Positions 45,150 through 56,963 of a stretch of DNA of 64,000 nt are shown here, in pieces. Every line of letters begins with the position of its first letter. Position 1 is the stretch's first letter. The notes beneath the pieces were generated by a model. It ran no database searches, was not told the DNA's origin, and saw only the letters and a list, made by a program, of their open reading frames with translations. Location: the NCBI RefSeq assembly GCF_905220415.1, contig NC_059558.1:8134501-8198500 (forward strand). Reading direction: 5' to 3'. The position numbers and the translations under genes are program-made. The DNA is from Colias croceus. Its lineage: Eukaryota; Arthropoda; Insecta; Lepidoptera; Pieridae.

Positions 45150-45345
45150 TAAACACAGGTTGCCCAGTAACCTAGCTAGGGAAACATTGGCTTGTATAAA
45201 TAATTGTTTTGGTAGCCTTTTTATTTATATTATACTTTTACATGAATATTAATTGTATACCTATTGTAATAAATTGTAATTGTAATTGTATGTATGTATG
45301 TTTAATAATAAAGAAATTTGAAATTTGAAATTTGAATAATATTAC
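45150..45345 (+). mobile_element. LINE 3' tail
   Basis: GTTGCCCAGTAACCTAGCTA is followed by AT-rich sequence and ends AAATTTGAAATTTGAAATTTG. Tails of short simple repeats are typical 3' ends of lepidopteran LINEs. No reverse transcriptase frame remains. Confidence 0.5.
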
Positions 45346-46139
45346 AGTCGACCAAAGGATGTAAGTACCTAGTAATGTTAAATTATATTTTGCATATGAA
45401 TGAAACATAACATTAACCCTAGCTTTACATAATAATATTTTATATTTTGTAAAAATTGTTTAAAAATCAAATATTTATAAGTTTTGTATTCGTGCTCATA
45501 ATTTCTTTCAAGCGTTAATAAATTACCCGCACCTTTTGACTCTATAGGTCATTTCTAAGTCAAATGGTCAATTCGGTCAATGACTCATGATTCTAATAGC
45601 TTAGGTATAAGGAATTTAGGATAATCTTCAATGGCTTTTTAATGGCATAGCAAGCAAAGCTATATGACGAAACTATAATAATATCTATCTATGAATATTT
45701 TAATAATACATAGTAAGTACTTAATTTATATTTTAGTAGTATATGTAGGTATAGTAACTAAGTAAGATTATTTTATTACTATAAACTCGAACTAAAAAAA
45801 AAAAATCATGCAGGTAAACTTTGAAAAATATTTTTGTAGGTAGTCGTTGATTTTAAAACTATCATCAAATCAATAACTTGCCGAAATCATTTATTTATTT
45901 TTATCATCCTTTTCCGAAGTCGGTTAAAGACTTTAAAGTACCTAGTGTTTATACAAAGGATTACATTAACCCCATAGAAGGGGCCACAATGTAATATAAT
46001 AATTAAGCTTCTACGGTTTCCCTATAAAATACCAGGGAATCAGGAGACATGTGAGTCTTCCTATTGTACATAAAATATACGGAAAATATACGCAAATGTT
46101 TATGGAAATAAATATATTTCAATTCTAATTTATTATGTA
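45346..46139. other. Non-coding, AT-rich
   Basis: No gene recognised. A short CCGAAGTCGGTTAAAG at about 45914 belongs to the repeat family also seen at 15209 and 39720. Confidence 0.4.
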
Positions 46140-46328
46140 CTAGCGGTCCGCCCTGGCTTCGCCCGTAGTACATATTTCGCAATAAAAAGTAGCCTATGTC
46201 CTTTCTCGGGTATCAAAATATCTCCATACCAAATTTCATGCAAATTGGTTCAGTAGTTTAGGCGTGATTGAGTAACAGACAGACAGACAGACAGAGTTAC
46301 TTTCGCATTTATAATATTAGTATGGATT
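46140..46328 (-). mobile_element. Non-autonomous Helitron-like element, complete
   Basis: On the minus strand it starts TCCATACTAATATTATAAAT near 46328 and ends GGGCGAAGCCAGGGCGGACC...CTAG (46140-46143). It carries a CAGA tetranucleotide run near 46300. Confidence 0.85.
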
Positions 46329-46689
46329 CGAAGCGCCAATAATCAAATTTTGTTTCTTTTTTCGTGAAAGAGCAATAACAAACATCTTTTTTGGGAAATT
46401 TCGCAATTATACCAATTATATTATCAGTCAATATGATATTTCCTCAGCTCAAGCTTTTTCATTCATCAATTGAATTAAGCGCTATTCATTCAATACTCTG
46501 TAGGCAAATACTCAATATAAATTCATATTTTTTAACAAAAGCTCTTTACACTATTTTTGGACTTATTTTTACCGTAAAACCAATTAACCCAGAAATTCAC
46601 GGAACACTTAAAAACGGATTAAAATCGCTATTTATCACTCAATAAATTATGTATTAATACCTGACTGCGAAAGAAGGAGGGTTATGTTT

Positions 46690-46976
46690 TTCGAGTGTTC
46701 GATGTATGTATGTATTTGGCACGCCCTAGCCCCTACAGCTCAAACCGCTGGGCGGATTTTGATTATGAGGTGTCGTTCCCGTCCGATTAGGGCCCTTCTG
46801 GCCTCCTCCACTCAAGCGACAGCTCAAGCCGAGGTTGGTGGTCCCCGTCAAGGGGGGACGCCCTTGTGTATGTCGCTACCAGGGTGAACCTTCAGTTCAC
46901 CCCCGCGTCCGCGTTAAAATGTAGAAGCCCTTCTGGCTAACATTGAGAGACACCACACACAAAAAAAAAAAAAGAG
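46690..46976 (+). mobile_element. 5'-truncated non-LTR retroelement tail with poly(A)
   Basis: CTTCTGGCCTCCTCCACTCA, CTACCAGGGTGAACCTTCAG and CTAACATTGAGAGACACCAC are followed by an A-run at about 46960. The same sequence occurs in reverse at 55047-55240, so it is dispersed. The short frame MFFECSMYVCIWHALAPTAQ is part of this repeat and not a gene. Confidence 0.65.
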
Positions 46977-47079
46977 GTGTCGTTGTAATCGTCTGAATAT
47001 GTGGCTTCATAAATACGCAGTTGGGTTTTTCTTTTCATAATAATAGTAATTCTCGTCTATCACAACTATTAACTTTACA

Positions 47080-47273
47080 TCTACTATTATAAAGCTCAAG
47101 AGTTTGTTTCTTTGTTTGTTTGAATGCGCTAATCTCAGAAGCTACTGGTCCGATTTGAAAAATTATTTCGGTGTTAGATAGCCCATTTATCGAGGAAGGC
47201 TATAGGCTATAAATCATTACGCTAAGACCAACAGGAGCGGAGCCACGCGGGTGAAACCGCAGAGCACAGCTAG
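47080..47273 (+). mobile_element. Non-autonomous Helitron-like element
   Basis: Starts TCTACTATTATAAAGCTCAA and ends GAGCACAGCTAG (47270-47273). Same family as 42923-43122. Confidence 0.8.
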
Positions 47274-49736
47274 TTGAGTAATAAATCGCATTGAAAATCC
47301 GATAAAATCTATAATATTTTAACTCGACACCGTCCTTTGGCGCAGCGTAACGTACGGTCTACTATTTCAGGCGCACTGCCAATACACAACAATATAAATG
47401 AGTACCTACATTAAATTATACTCCAGTTATATTTATTTAGCTGTTAACATTACGAGTTTATGTTTCATATGAAAACATTATGTGCGAGCTTTCAAATGCG
47501 TCTAAATTTATGTTTATCGTGTTTCGCAAGGTTGAGTATAAGTACTGTGTTCGTTTGATTCATTGTTTTACGTCAATATTAATCGACTTCTGAAGAGATT
47601 CTCCGTTTTGCTGATTTTTGAAGCTAAACAATGAACGTGTTTAGAATTCCGTCATGTCTCATGTAGATATGAAAGGATTTTGAAAGGTCTTGTATTTTAT
47701 AGTTTCTTATTCGTTCTTTAGGTGACAATTGGCGCAGTAGTTATGACAAGCCAAGAAAAAATCGCCTCACTCTATCGACTCTTACCTGCGTTACTACATA
47801 CATTCTCTATTATTTTTCTATTCAATAACAGAGGTTCTAGCAAATTTTTCTTTAGAAACTGCTCTTCCAATGGCAACTATTTACTATGTAATATGATACA
47901 ATTCTCTACTCTAGTCAAGTAAATAAATATTTGAGCTTACATAAATCTGTCCTAAGGGCTAAGGGTAAAAATGATTTGGAAAGGTCAAGTATCTACTTAC
48001 TGGCTCTTAATCGACCTCCACCCTATATTGATTTAGCTATTTTAACGACACTGAACCATGACAATAGATACAATGGACGTAGAATCCTAAAGAGCTTCTT
48101 TTATAAGGGTTGAATGCGGTAATTTTGTTAAAAGGTATTTTGAGTGAGTTAAGTTGTATCGATGTTGATAAAACTTGCACTAACAAATAGATGAAAGCTG
48201 TTTAAAAATGGTTATAATTCGAAGTATTTTATTTTCGTTTTATCGCTGTTCAGCTCGTGTAGAATAAGATTACTAAGAGATATTATAAAGCTGAAGACTT
48301 TGTTTGTTTGTTTTGTTGAACGCGCATGAACTAAGTACCTAGCCACTTATTGGTTCGATTGAAAGATTATTTTTGCGTCTGATAGTTCATTTTTCGAGGA
48401 AGGATACTTAAATTAAACTAAGATCAATAGAAGCAGACCATCAATGAAAAATTCGATGGCAAAAATTGCTTAAAACTACTACTAGCTACTACTAAAGGTA
48501 ATAAACCTTTCAGAGCAAAGAAAGTTGCGTGGATTGACTAGTTTTCTATGTATACTTATGTTATGTTTGTTTGTTAGAACGCGCTAATCTCAAGATCTAC
48601 TAGTCGGATTTGAAAAATTCTTTCGGTGTTTGATAGCCCATTTATCGAGGAAGGCTATATAGGGTATACAGCATCACGCTAAGACCAACAGGAGTGGAGC
48701 ACAGCTAGTAAATCATAATACGATTAATAGAAGTAGAGCATCAATGAAAAATGTTACAAAAATGGATAGAAATATCTCATAAAGTAAACGAAGTTGTGAG
48801 ATTGGCTATAAGTAGTTTTAAATATAATTAGGTATATTATATATATACATATTATAGAGCTGTTTTGTATTAAGATATTTTCTTTGAACCATTGACGTGA
48901 ATGTAAACAGTTTAAATGTTCGTCTGTCCAAGTGTCCATCCATCAGTGGTGGAAATCTTGTTTATCGGTGCTTTATCAATTTTATTGGTTGTGTAAAGAA
49001 ATAGCTTTGTAGAAATGTATCAGAGTTGAGTTGTAGGAACATAAAATTAATAGATTCATCCTTGTTCACTAGTTTTAAATATCGTATGTGCTATTTTAGA
49101 ATAAAATATCTATAAATAAATAAAATCAGCGTATCTGTGTATCCTACTATTGTCAAAATAACTGGTCTTTATCCTCTCTTTTTTCTCGATTAATCTTGGA
49201 AACATGGACAAAACGCAATGAAATTTCCAAGAAGGTAATTTTATAGCTGTAGATGTCATAAGATGAAGCTAACTGTGCAATATACATGATGATTAGTTAT
49301 TCCATCTGGAATGGAAAATCTAATTACATTCATTACTGTTTTCACCTCGTAAATTGGAAACTGTTTAATTGATTAACATTCCTTAGACAAATTGTCTTTC
49401 TTCAGCAAAGCATTGCTTTTAGGAAAATCTTTTAAAATCTGTTGAGCCAAGTTGTTTATATTTATGAATATGCATATGAAACAAAACAAGCATTTAGCGA
49501 CGCCTGCGAACTAAAATTTATTATAAACCACACGCCATACTACACTCCAGTTATTAGTTTAACAAATAAATAGAATGATCTAGTATTTAAACAACTATTC
49601 ATTACGGATTTATTACTTACACGTTTAAATGTAATGTAAAAGGAAATTTCGCCTTATTTTCGCCGTCAATTAATGAAAGATCTCCTAAATAACTCTTGTA
49701 AGTTCTAACATGTTAATTATATTTTTGAAGTGAAAC
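47274..49736. other. Gene-poor, two more Helitron-like copies
   Basis: A degenerate plus-strand copy at about 48280-48445 and a better one at 48563-48708 (ending ACAGCTAG at 48705-48708) are recognisable. Frames at 47722-47922 and 47931-48113 have no motif or splice support. The remainder is AT-rich. Confidence 0.4.
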
Positions 49737-49887
49737 TTCTTCAGGCGCGTTGAGACTAAAATTTCAAGATCGCGTAATGGCAATACCGTCATATCCTAAA
49801 GTAAGGACACGATTTTGGTATCTTTGAATTTTGCCAAAGAAGTTTCACTTCTGACACGTCTTATGCTAAGCAGACGCTCACGCTCTT
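49737..49887 (+). mobile_element. HINE-like element, family B
   Basis: Left end GAAGTGAAACTTCTTCAGGC, inverted near the right end as AAAGAAGTTTCACTTC, followed by a short hairpin region. Body: GCGTTGAGACTAAAATTTC. It lies about 90 bp before the first recognised exon of the FERM gene. Confidence 0.75.
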
Positions 49888-49981
49888 AATAATTATGTAA
49901 CGTTTTGAAAGTGTATTTTTATAGGTTCCTATAGCGCAATTTTAATTGTATTTTTAATAATAATTTTACAAACAACAGACC

Positions 49982-52900
49982 ATGCGAGAAAGTCTCCGAG
50001 GGTTGGCTTCCGACGACGGCACCAGCATGGGCCTGAGGCGAGCCAACTCTGGCAGAGTGAGGGTCGAACTGTTCAATGGAGAGCATATTACTGTTGATGT
50101 TGATGTAAGTACATATATAATTTCCTAAGACCTTTTAAATTTTAATATTACGCGTAGGTTTCTAAGAATGTATTTTTTTGTGTAACTTATTCACGAGATC
50201 ACTGAACGGATTTTGAAATTTGATGATACTTGACAGAATTTTTGAAAACTACCCACACCTTTTTTCTCGAACTTATTCTTTTAAATTATTATTTGTTGTG
50301 TGTGTGTTTAAATGTTTTTCTTTCCATTCCATCCACGGCTAATATAAAAAGCCAAAATCTACTTTTATCATATATAGCATGTTAAATTTATTGATATAAA
50401 CACAGAAAATGTTATCCCATTTTTATTAAATATACGCGAAAAAGAAGTCCCAAAATAATTTAGGTAAATAAATTTCCAAATATTGCTACAACTACACTTT
50501 TGAAATCAAATCCTCCATTTAAATGACACATTCTATTTCAGCGTAAAGCCAACGGCGCTGATCTTCTGGACAAAGTATGTGACAATCTAGATATATTAGA
50601 GAAAGATTTCTTTGGGCTATTACACGCACAGCGAGGAGACCCGAGGGTGTGGGTGGATTTGAAACGACGCCTGTCCAAGACCTTTAGGAGTAAGTAACTG
50701 TTATAATAACTCAGGCTCAGCGCGGTGATAGAATGGAGAAATTCCGTAACGAAAAAACCTCACGCTCCCCACTCCGATGGGCTCGGAGGTGTGGGCTGTG
50801 GAGTGTGGCTTGAAGGCTTAGCATGCAATAGCATTACCGCGGCAGTCCCAGAGTGCCACACGTCTTTTAAAAAAAAATTAAAATTCTATTTTCTGCGTAG
50901 CTCCACAGTCCACAGAACATGAACGTTTTATAGTTTGTAAGATAATTCTTCGATCGAGTTGGAACTTATTTATAGCTTATTAAAAAAACATGGGTATTTT
51001 TTTAAAGTGAAACTTTTATTACATCGTCTCAAACTTTTTGGTCTGTGTAGCGCATGTCGCGTGACGGTCGGTACCGTACGATAATTATCGTACGATGTTT
51101 TTTGTTAAATGTCTATACTTAGTGTGAAAAAAAGTTTCACTTTTACCGTGGTTTCATAAAACCACACAACATTTTTTTTCTATGTTTCCTTCTTTATTAT
51201 AAGCACATATTTATTCAAGTTTAGGCTACATATGGGCATATTGGCTCCGACCAATTTAGTAAATCTAATAAATTATATAAATATCGTGACCACAACTACG
51301 TAGTTGGGTTATTTCTACCCAGATTTTTATCACATTATTATAATATCGCTGTCCTTACAGACGAACCATGGGACGTGCGTTTAGCTGTCAAATTCTACCC
51401 GCCAGAACCGTCAGAATTACAAGATGATATCACGAGGTATCAACTCAGTCTGGCTGTGAGACGTGATCTTATTGAGGGTGAGTTTTACCCGACTGAAAAG
51501 AGTGTTATGTTTATAATCGTTTGATAAACATTGTAGCATAAGAAACTTGATGCATTTTGTAACTCAGTTAATAGTAAAATAAACTAACATGTAGACTATT
51601 GAGCAATAAAAACACTATTGCAAAAAAATGGACATGCTAAAACTAATCCTACTTATTTGTCTATCAGCAAAAATTCACACTTTACCTGCTACAGAAGTGA
51701 TTAATTTTTCATTTCGGTTTACACTGTTAAAATTGTAGGCTCCAGAAAAATAGAGCCCTGTCGAATATAAATAATTAAACAACTGATCTTGCTAAATGAC
51801 AGATAATTGCAGTCTTTCTTTTACTTTTTCCAGGTCGTCTAACATGTTCCCAAATAACTTACGCTCTACTTGCTTCATACGTACTCCAAGCAGAGTTGGG
51901 TGACAAATCGGGTGTAGTAAACCCGACCGCACTGAGCGAGTATCAGGCAATACCTCTGCACGCTTTGAACGATAATCAAAGAGATAATATTGAACAACTG
52001 TATGCAAAGCATAAGTAAGTATTTTTTTATCTTATTTTCGTTTAATTTACGAGCTACTCGCTTCCAAGTAGAGTTGGTGACAAATTGGGTGTAGTAAACC
52101 CGACCACACTGAGCGAGTAAAGTTGAGTGTCTTGTTCTAGAATTTAAACAGTTTTATTCAGTTCCCTTTTTTAAAACGATCTTAATAAATGTCCATGAAC
52201 TAATCCAAATTGTGTTGTCCCAATTAGTTGTTTTATGTTAAAAGTAATAAACATTTATTCATCCATCACAAAGTTCATTTTCATAATTTTAGTATGATTC
52301 AACAGGATTTCAGCGTTCTTCTTAATTATTCCAGTAATGAAAATAAAATCAAATCAAATCAAATCAAATCATTTATTTGCAATCAAACATGGTTACAACA
52401 CAACAGACAACTTACATAATATAATAACTATAATATGTGGTACATTTATTGTGACATTTTGAATAATGTCTCCTAAAAAATATTGAAACTATTAACTTTT
52501 TGCAATAATTTCACCTTACAGAGGGCAAACACCGGCGGAAGCAGAACTAAATTACTTAGAAAATGCCAAAAGGTTACTACTGTACGGTGCTGAGGTGCAC
52601 AACGCTAAGGATTCTGAAGATATCGATATTAATATAGCTGTTAGTGCGTCTGGAATCACTGTATTGAGGGATGGGTAAGGATTTTAAATTAATGATAATG
52701 TAGGAAATGAAAAAATTGTAACCAAGTCACTACAAAATTTATTGCAAACAATATAAATAAATGTGTTATGATAATATAAAAATGAGCTAGTGTATCGAGC
52801 GCATCTGTCAGAAGTGAAATTTCTTTGGCAAGATTCAAAGATACCATCACGCCACTTTGAAATTTTACTCCCAATGCGTTTATGAAAGTTTCACTTCAAT

Positions 52901-54168
52901 ATATAGGTAATTAAAATAAGGAGTTTGTTTGTTTGTACGCGCTAATATCAGGAACTACTGGTCCGATATGAAAAATTTTTTCGGTGATATATTATAGACC
53001 ATTTATCGAGAAAGGCTATAGGCTATATATCATCACCCTAATACCAACAGGAGCGGAGCAATGCGGGTGAAACAGCGGAGCACAGCTAGTGTTTTATCAA
53101 TGTTATTCTTATTAACTACTAGCGGTTCGCCCCGGCTTCGCCCGTGGTACATATTCACGTTTTCTCTATCTACATAAGAACCATCTTCGTACTTCAAGGA
53201 ATATAATAAAAAAAATTATCGAAATCGGTTCAGCTGTTCTAAAGTTATGCGCTTACCAACACATTTTGTGATTCATTTTTATATTATTAACTATTATAAA
53301 ATAATATACAAAAGATATTTTCACGAATTAATTAAAACAACAAAATAAAAATAAATAAAAAATATTGTAATGAACACCCTGTATTTGTATGTCATGAATA
53401 GATAAGGAACCGGTTAATGTAGTTACATCTTTTGTCTTCCTTTTTCTAATAAAATAAATAAATAAAAAAATAACCTCTATTCCAGTGTAATAATGAACAA
53501 ATTCCCGTGGCCCAAGATCCTCAAAATCAGCTACAATAAGCGCACATACACACTGCGCTTACGTTCGAGCGAGTTCGATGAGTTCGAGTCGCACGTGAGT
53601 TTCCGCTTGCTATCAAGTAGAGCGAGTAAATCCTTGTGGAGATGTAGTGTGGAACATCATATGTTTTTTAGGTGAGTTTTTGTGGTTATTTGATTTGATT
53701 TGTAGATTTGAATTAAGCGTACATTATTTCGAAGATTTATATTTGCATTAAAAATTCTGTCAAAGTCGGTCAACTGATCCACTAACTGTTATTTGGTCGA
53801 TTTGAACTGCAGAGCGCTTAGCACTTTAGCACGCCGCGCTACAAATAGCTTACGTTTTACAACTTAATAAGCAACAGACTCATGGCGGTGGCCCGCATTA
53901 CGCAGTTCTTGCAAAACTTCTGCCAAAGCTCTAACTATATTATAATCATTTTTGTTAAACAAAATTAATGGTCTTGTTCGGTGTTCTTTACTTTTCATCC
54001 TTCAAAATATTATTGAGACACTATATCTGACTGACTGACATTATCCCTAGACGCGAAAGCCCCGTGGCAGTGGCCCGTATAGCTCAGTTCCCGCGGCTCG
54101 GCTCGCGGCGGCTCTCGTGCCGCAACACGCTGCGGCAAATACGCGACAGGTTGCCGAGACACGCGTGA
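49982..54168 (+). CDS. FERM-domain (band 4.1-type) protein, short form
   Basis: Seven exons join in phase: 49982-50104 (ATG 49982; the exon may begin at 49979), 50542-50689, 51361-51477, 51834-52014, 52522-52674, 53486-53671, 54051-54168. The product is 341 residues. Residues about 27-95 form the F1 lobe (RVRVELFNGEHITVDV, DFFGLLHAQRGDPRVWVDLK). F2 follows with ITRYQLSLAVRRDLIEGRL and LASYVLQAELGD. F3 has NYLENAKRLLLYGAEVHNAK, WPKILKISYNKRTYTLRLR and SVEHHMFFR. FERM proteins link membrane proteins to cortical actin; the sequence looks like coracle/4.1. The tail after F3 (ARIAQFPRLGSRRLSCRNTL) resembles the start of a FERM-adjacent domain but stops at TGA 54166-54168. Usual relatives are much longer, so this is a FERM-only isoform or a truncated paralogue. 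Additional upstream exons cannot be excluded. Confidence 0.88.
51004..51179 (+). mobile_element. HINE-like element, family A, in FERM gene intron
   Basis: AAAGTGAAACTTTTATTAC left end, inverted AAAAGTTTCACTTTTA, GTGGTTTCATAAAACCAC hairpin and T-run, as in 15257 and 30232. The body here has the CGTGACGGTCGG variant shared with the Helentron at 22884. Confidence 0.8.
52340..52450 (-). mobile_element. LINE 3' tail (reverse), ATCAA repeats
   Basis: ATCAAATCAAATCAAATCAA is followed by CATTTATTTGCAATCAAACA and TGGTTACAACACAACAGACA. This is the reverse of a typical lepidopteran LINE end. No coding remnant is left. Confidence 0.45.
52797..52907 (-). mobile_element. HINE-like element, family B, in FERM gene intron
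   Basis: On the minus strand it starts GAAGTGAAACTTTCATAAAC and has AAGAAATTTCACTTCTGACA near its end. It is a shortened relative of 49737 and 55748. Confidence 0.7.
52917..53089 (+). mobile_element. Non-autonomous Helitron-like element
   Basis: Body TCAGGAACTACTGGTCCGAT and AACAGGAGCGGAGCAATGCG, with end GAGCACAGCTAG (53086-53089). The 5' start is degenerate. Confidence 0.7.
53119..53298 (-). mobile_element. Non-autonomous Helitron-like element
   Basis: CTAG at 53119-53122 is preceded on the minus strand by GAAGCCGGGGCGAACCG. The body is the inverse of 945-1114. It lies 20-30 bp from the preceding plus-oriented copy, so two families are arranged tail to tail. Confidence 0.75.
53878..53971 (+). 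pseudogene. Possible duplicated exon of the FERM gene
   Basis: CTCATGGCGGTGGCCCGCAT and TACGCAGTTC resemble the last FERM exon (GTGGCAGTGGCCCGTATAGC, TCAGTTC). Preceded by AG, the frame continues in the same phase as the real exon: RLMAVARITQFLQNF, ending at a TAA at about 53969. The acceptor lacks a good pyrimidine tract. It could be an alternative last exon or a decayed tandem duplicate. Confidence 0.5.
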
Positions 54169-54223
54169 CGCAGTTACAGCTATATGTTATAAGTTTTTGA
54201 AAAAATATTGTTAAAACTTTTTT

Positions 54224-54449
54224 TGAAGAGAAACTTCTTTATCGGGGTTGAAAAAAATTTAGTGTAACATTTTTTCGTTACGCGTGACATTTTTCCGTTA
54301 CGCGCCATCTTTTTCTTATCCCTACCACGCGTGATTCGACGTATTTCTGTAAAGTTGCATATATAGTAAATTATTTTTTGAAAAATAAGGTCATAAAGAA
54401 GTTTCACTTCTTAGGTGTGTACACTAGTACACGTACACATTTTTTTTTT
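54224..54449 (+). mobile_element. HINE-like element, divergent family C, in FERM 3' region
   Basis: Left end GAAGAGAAACTTCTTTATCG and inverse AAAGAAGTTTCACTTC near the right end, followed by GTGTACACTAGTACAC (hairpin) and a T-run. The body has repeated TTTTTCGTTACGCG-type blocks and is unlike families A and B. It starts 55 bp after the FERM stop codon. Confidence 0.7.
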
Positions 54450-55746
54450 GTAAAATAACGTTGTAAATCTGTTCTCTTGTTGTATTTGATGTAATTTCTT
54501 ATTTTGATATAACGGATTATACTGACTAACTTACGTTACTACTGTAACACGCAACGACGCACGCGGGGTATCAGTTCGAAAATAAAAAGTATAGAAAAAA
54601 TGTTTTTTTTTTTACAAGAACTATCATTAGTAAAAATTCACTTTAGGATGGTGATGAATATGTAAGAAATTGTAGTTGTGTAATGTCTTATATTATTACC
54701 TATGTCATTGTTTTAGCAATAATGCAGTATGAATTTCAGTAGTAGGTAATTATTGTTAACTAATATCAAATTTGTTATTGTCAGTAGGTATCACCAGTTT
54801 CACATTAGTGCCTTACAAATATTATAGTAAAATTGTCTAAAAAAATACGTTTTTATGCACAATTGATATGTTAAAACACGTACTATTTATTGTGTGTTTA
54901 CGTATCGTCAAGAATTTCATTATTATTTTTCCAATCTTATCAATTCCAGAGATTATCCCGTCCAAACAAATCTTTATCGTGATATATGAGAGAATATTTT
55001 TTTTAATCATATAAAATTATAAACATTAGATTTAATATAAATAGAGAATTTTTTTTTTGTGTGGTGTCTCTCAATGTTAGCCAGAAGGGCTTCTACATTT
55101 TAACGCGAACACGTGGGTGAACTGAAGGTTCACCCTGGTAGCGACATGTGCAAGGGACCCCTTGACGGGAATCTCGAACCTCGGCTTGGGCTGTCGCTTG
55201 AGTGGAGGAGGCCAGAAGGGCCCTAGTCGGACGGGGGAAATTTTGTGCTGTCGTCGCCTGATATGAAAAATGCTTTCTAATTATAATTATTACTATGCAT
55301 AAAATTTTATGTTTCAGTTAAACTATGTATGCTAACTATGTATATGTATAATCAATATAAATCGAATATTCAAGATAGCCAAATCAAATGGACCTCTTTT
55401 ATTAAGTAAACCTACATGTATGTAATGTACAATACATTTATTGATATTTATTTATTATACATTTTATTTTAGTTCAAAGTAAAATTTTAAAGTCTGTAAT
55501 GCATTATGCACCCATAAATGTAATCCTTCCAAATTTTCGAATTGTCTGGCAGAAATCGCTTACAGCGATAAGACCGCACTCTATACATGTTATTTATTAC
55601 TTGTATAGCTCTTAGTTTATTATCCTGTATTTAGTGTGCAATAAAGAATAAAGAATTTAATTCATTCATGTATTCAAAGATCATTCACTCATCGTGATGG
55701 CCAATCCAAATAAGAGTGGGAAGATATCACAATATGTCGAACTTTT
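54450..55746. other. FERM 3' flank and non-coding DNA
   Basis: AATAAA near 54582 may be a poly(A) signal of the FERM transcript. 55047-55240 is the reverse of the retroelement tail at 46690-46976 (GTGGTGTCTCTCAATGTTAG). 55560-55655 resembles a LINE 3' tail (GCGATAAGACCGC ... CAATAAAGAATAAAG). No gene seen. Confidence 0.45.
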
Positions 55747-55747
55747 T

Positions 55748-55906
55748 GAAGTAAAACTTCTTTAGGCGCGTTGAGAGAAAAATTTCAAGGTCGCGTCATG
55801 GCAATATCATCACGTCGTGGAGTAAGGCAACGATTTTGGTATATTTGAATCTTGCCAAAGAAATTTCACTTCTGAAACGTGTGCTCGGCACACACGCTCT
55901 TTTGTT
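55748..55906 (+). mobile_element. HINE-like element, family B
   Basis: GAAGTAAAACTTCTTTAGGC at the left, AAAGAAATTTCACTTCTGAA inverted near the right, then the hairpin GTGTGCTCGGCACAC and T-rich sequence. Its body matches 49737. Confidence 0.75.
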
Positions 55907-56090
55907 TCTTGGTCATGCCGGTCTAATTACAATTTACAATGTTTTCCTTCACCGATTGGTGATATAATTAATGTATAGATAAATAGTTATATACGTATAA
56001 TTATATTATTATAAACAGTGCCATTCTTATATTATAATGTAGAAATAAATGTGTTATATACAAAAACATTTATTTATTTCAACACCCATA

Positions 56091-56963
56091 CAAACTCAAA
56101 CTCAAACTCAAACATTCATTTATTCAATTAGACTACTATTTAGTAGCACTTTCGAATCGTCATTACATAATTATTTTAACATTTACCACCGATTCGGAAA
56201 GCAGTGATCTATGGAGAAGAATCGGCAAGAAACTCCATAGTTGCTCTTTTAAAATCATGTAAATATTACAATATATGAAACTTATATCTAACTACATAAT
56301 ACATCATAATATGCCAATGAACTGTCTTGTGGTTTTTACGCGACAACCCTCCATGGGTTTTTATCGTCCATATATTCCTGAATATTGTAGTACGCTCTCT
56401 GAACTAATACATTTTTTATATAAGTTTTAAATTTAGAACTACTAAACTCTTTAATATTGTGAGGAATTCTATTGTAAAAGCGTATACCTTGACCCATAAA
56501 TGAATTTTTAACTTTAGCTAATCGGAAAAATGGCATTTCAATTCTATTCCTGTTCCTTGTGCCATAATCGTGTCTATCTCCTACTCTTGTGTGTAAGTCG
56601 GCGTTTTTGTGTACATGCAAAATATTATTAAATATATACTGTGATGGTACAGTAAGGATACCAGTATTCTTAAAATGATCTCTTAGTGAATCCCGAGCAC
56701 GTAAATTATATATAGAGCGAATGGCTCTTTTCTGTAAGATAAATATAGTTTCTATATCTGCAGCCCTGCCCCACAGTAGAATTCCATAGGACATAATGCT
56801 ATGAAAGTAGCTGAAATAAACCAGTCTAGCCGTATCTTCATCGGTGAGTTGCCTTATTTTTCGGACTGCATATGCAGCTGAACTGAGCTTACCTGCAGCG
56901 GTGTTGACATGGGCTCCCCACTGTAGTTTCTCGTCCAATGTTAACCCTAGAAATACAGTAGAC
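56091..56963 (-). mobile_element. CR1-like LINE, 5'-truncated 3' fragment
   Basis: Minus-strand copy of 21150-22016. The frame from 56962 down to 56336 matches the end of ORF2 (KLSSAAYAVRKIRQLTDEDT, FMGQGIRFYNRIPH) with few substitutions. The 3' UTR pseudoknot and the GTTTGA tail (CAAACTCAAACTC at 56091) are kept. The start ATG of the open frame lies outside the element and has no meaning. Confidence 0.9.

Noticed and set aside
46684..46887. 67-codon frame
   Set aside because: It is part of a dispersed retroelement tail repeated in reverse at 55047-55240.
47722..48113. Two successive small frames
   Set aside because: No motif and no similarity between them and any known family; they cannot be joined by convincing splice sites.
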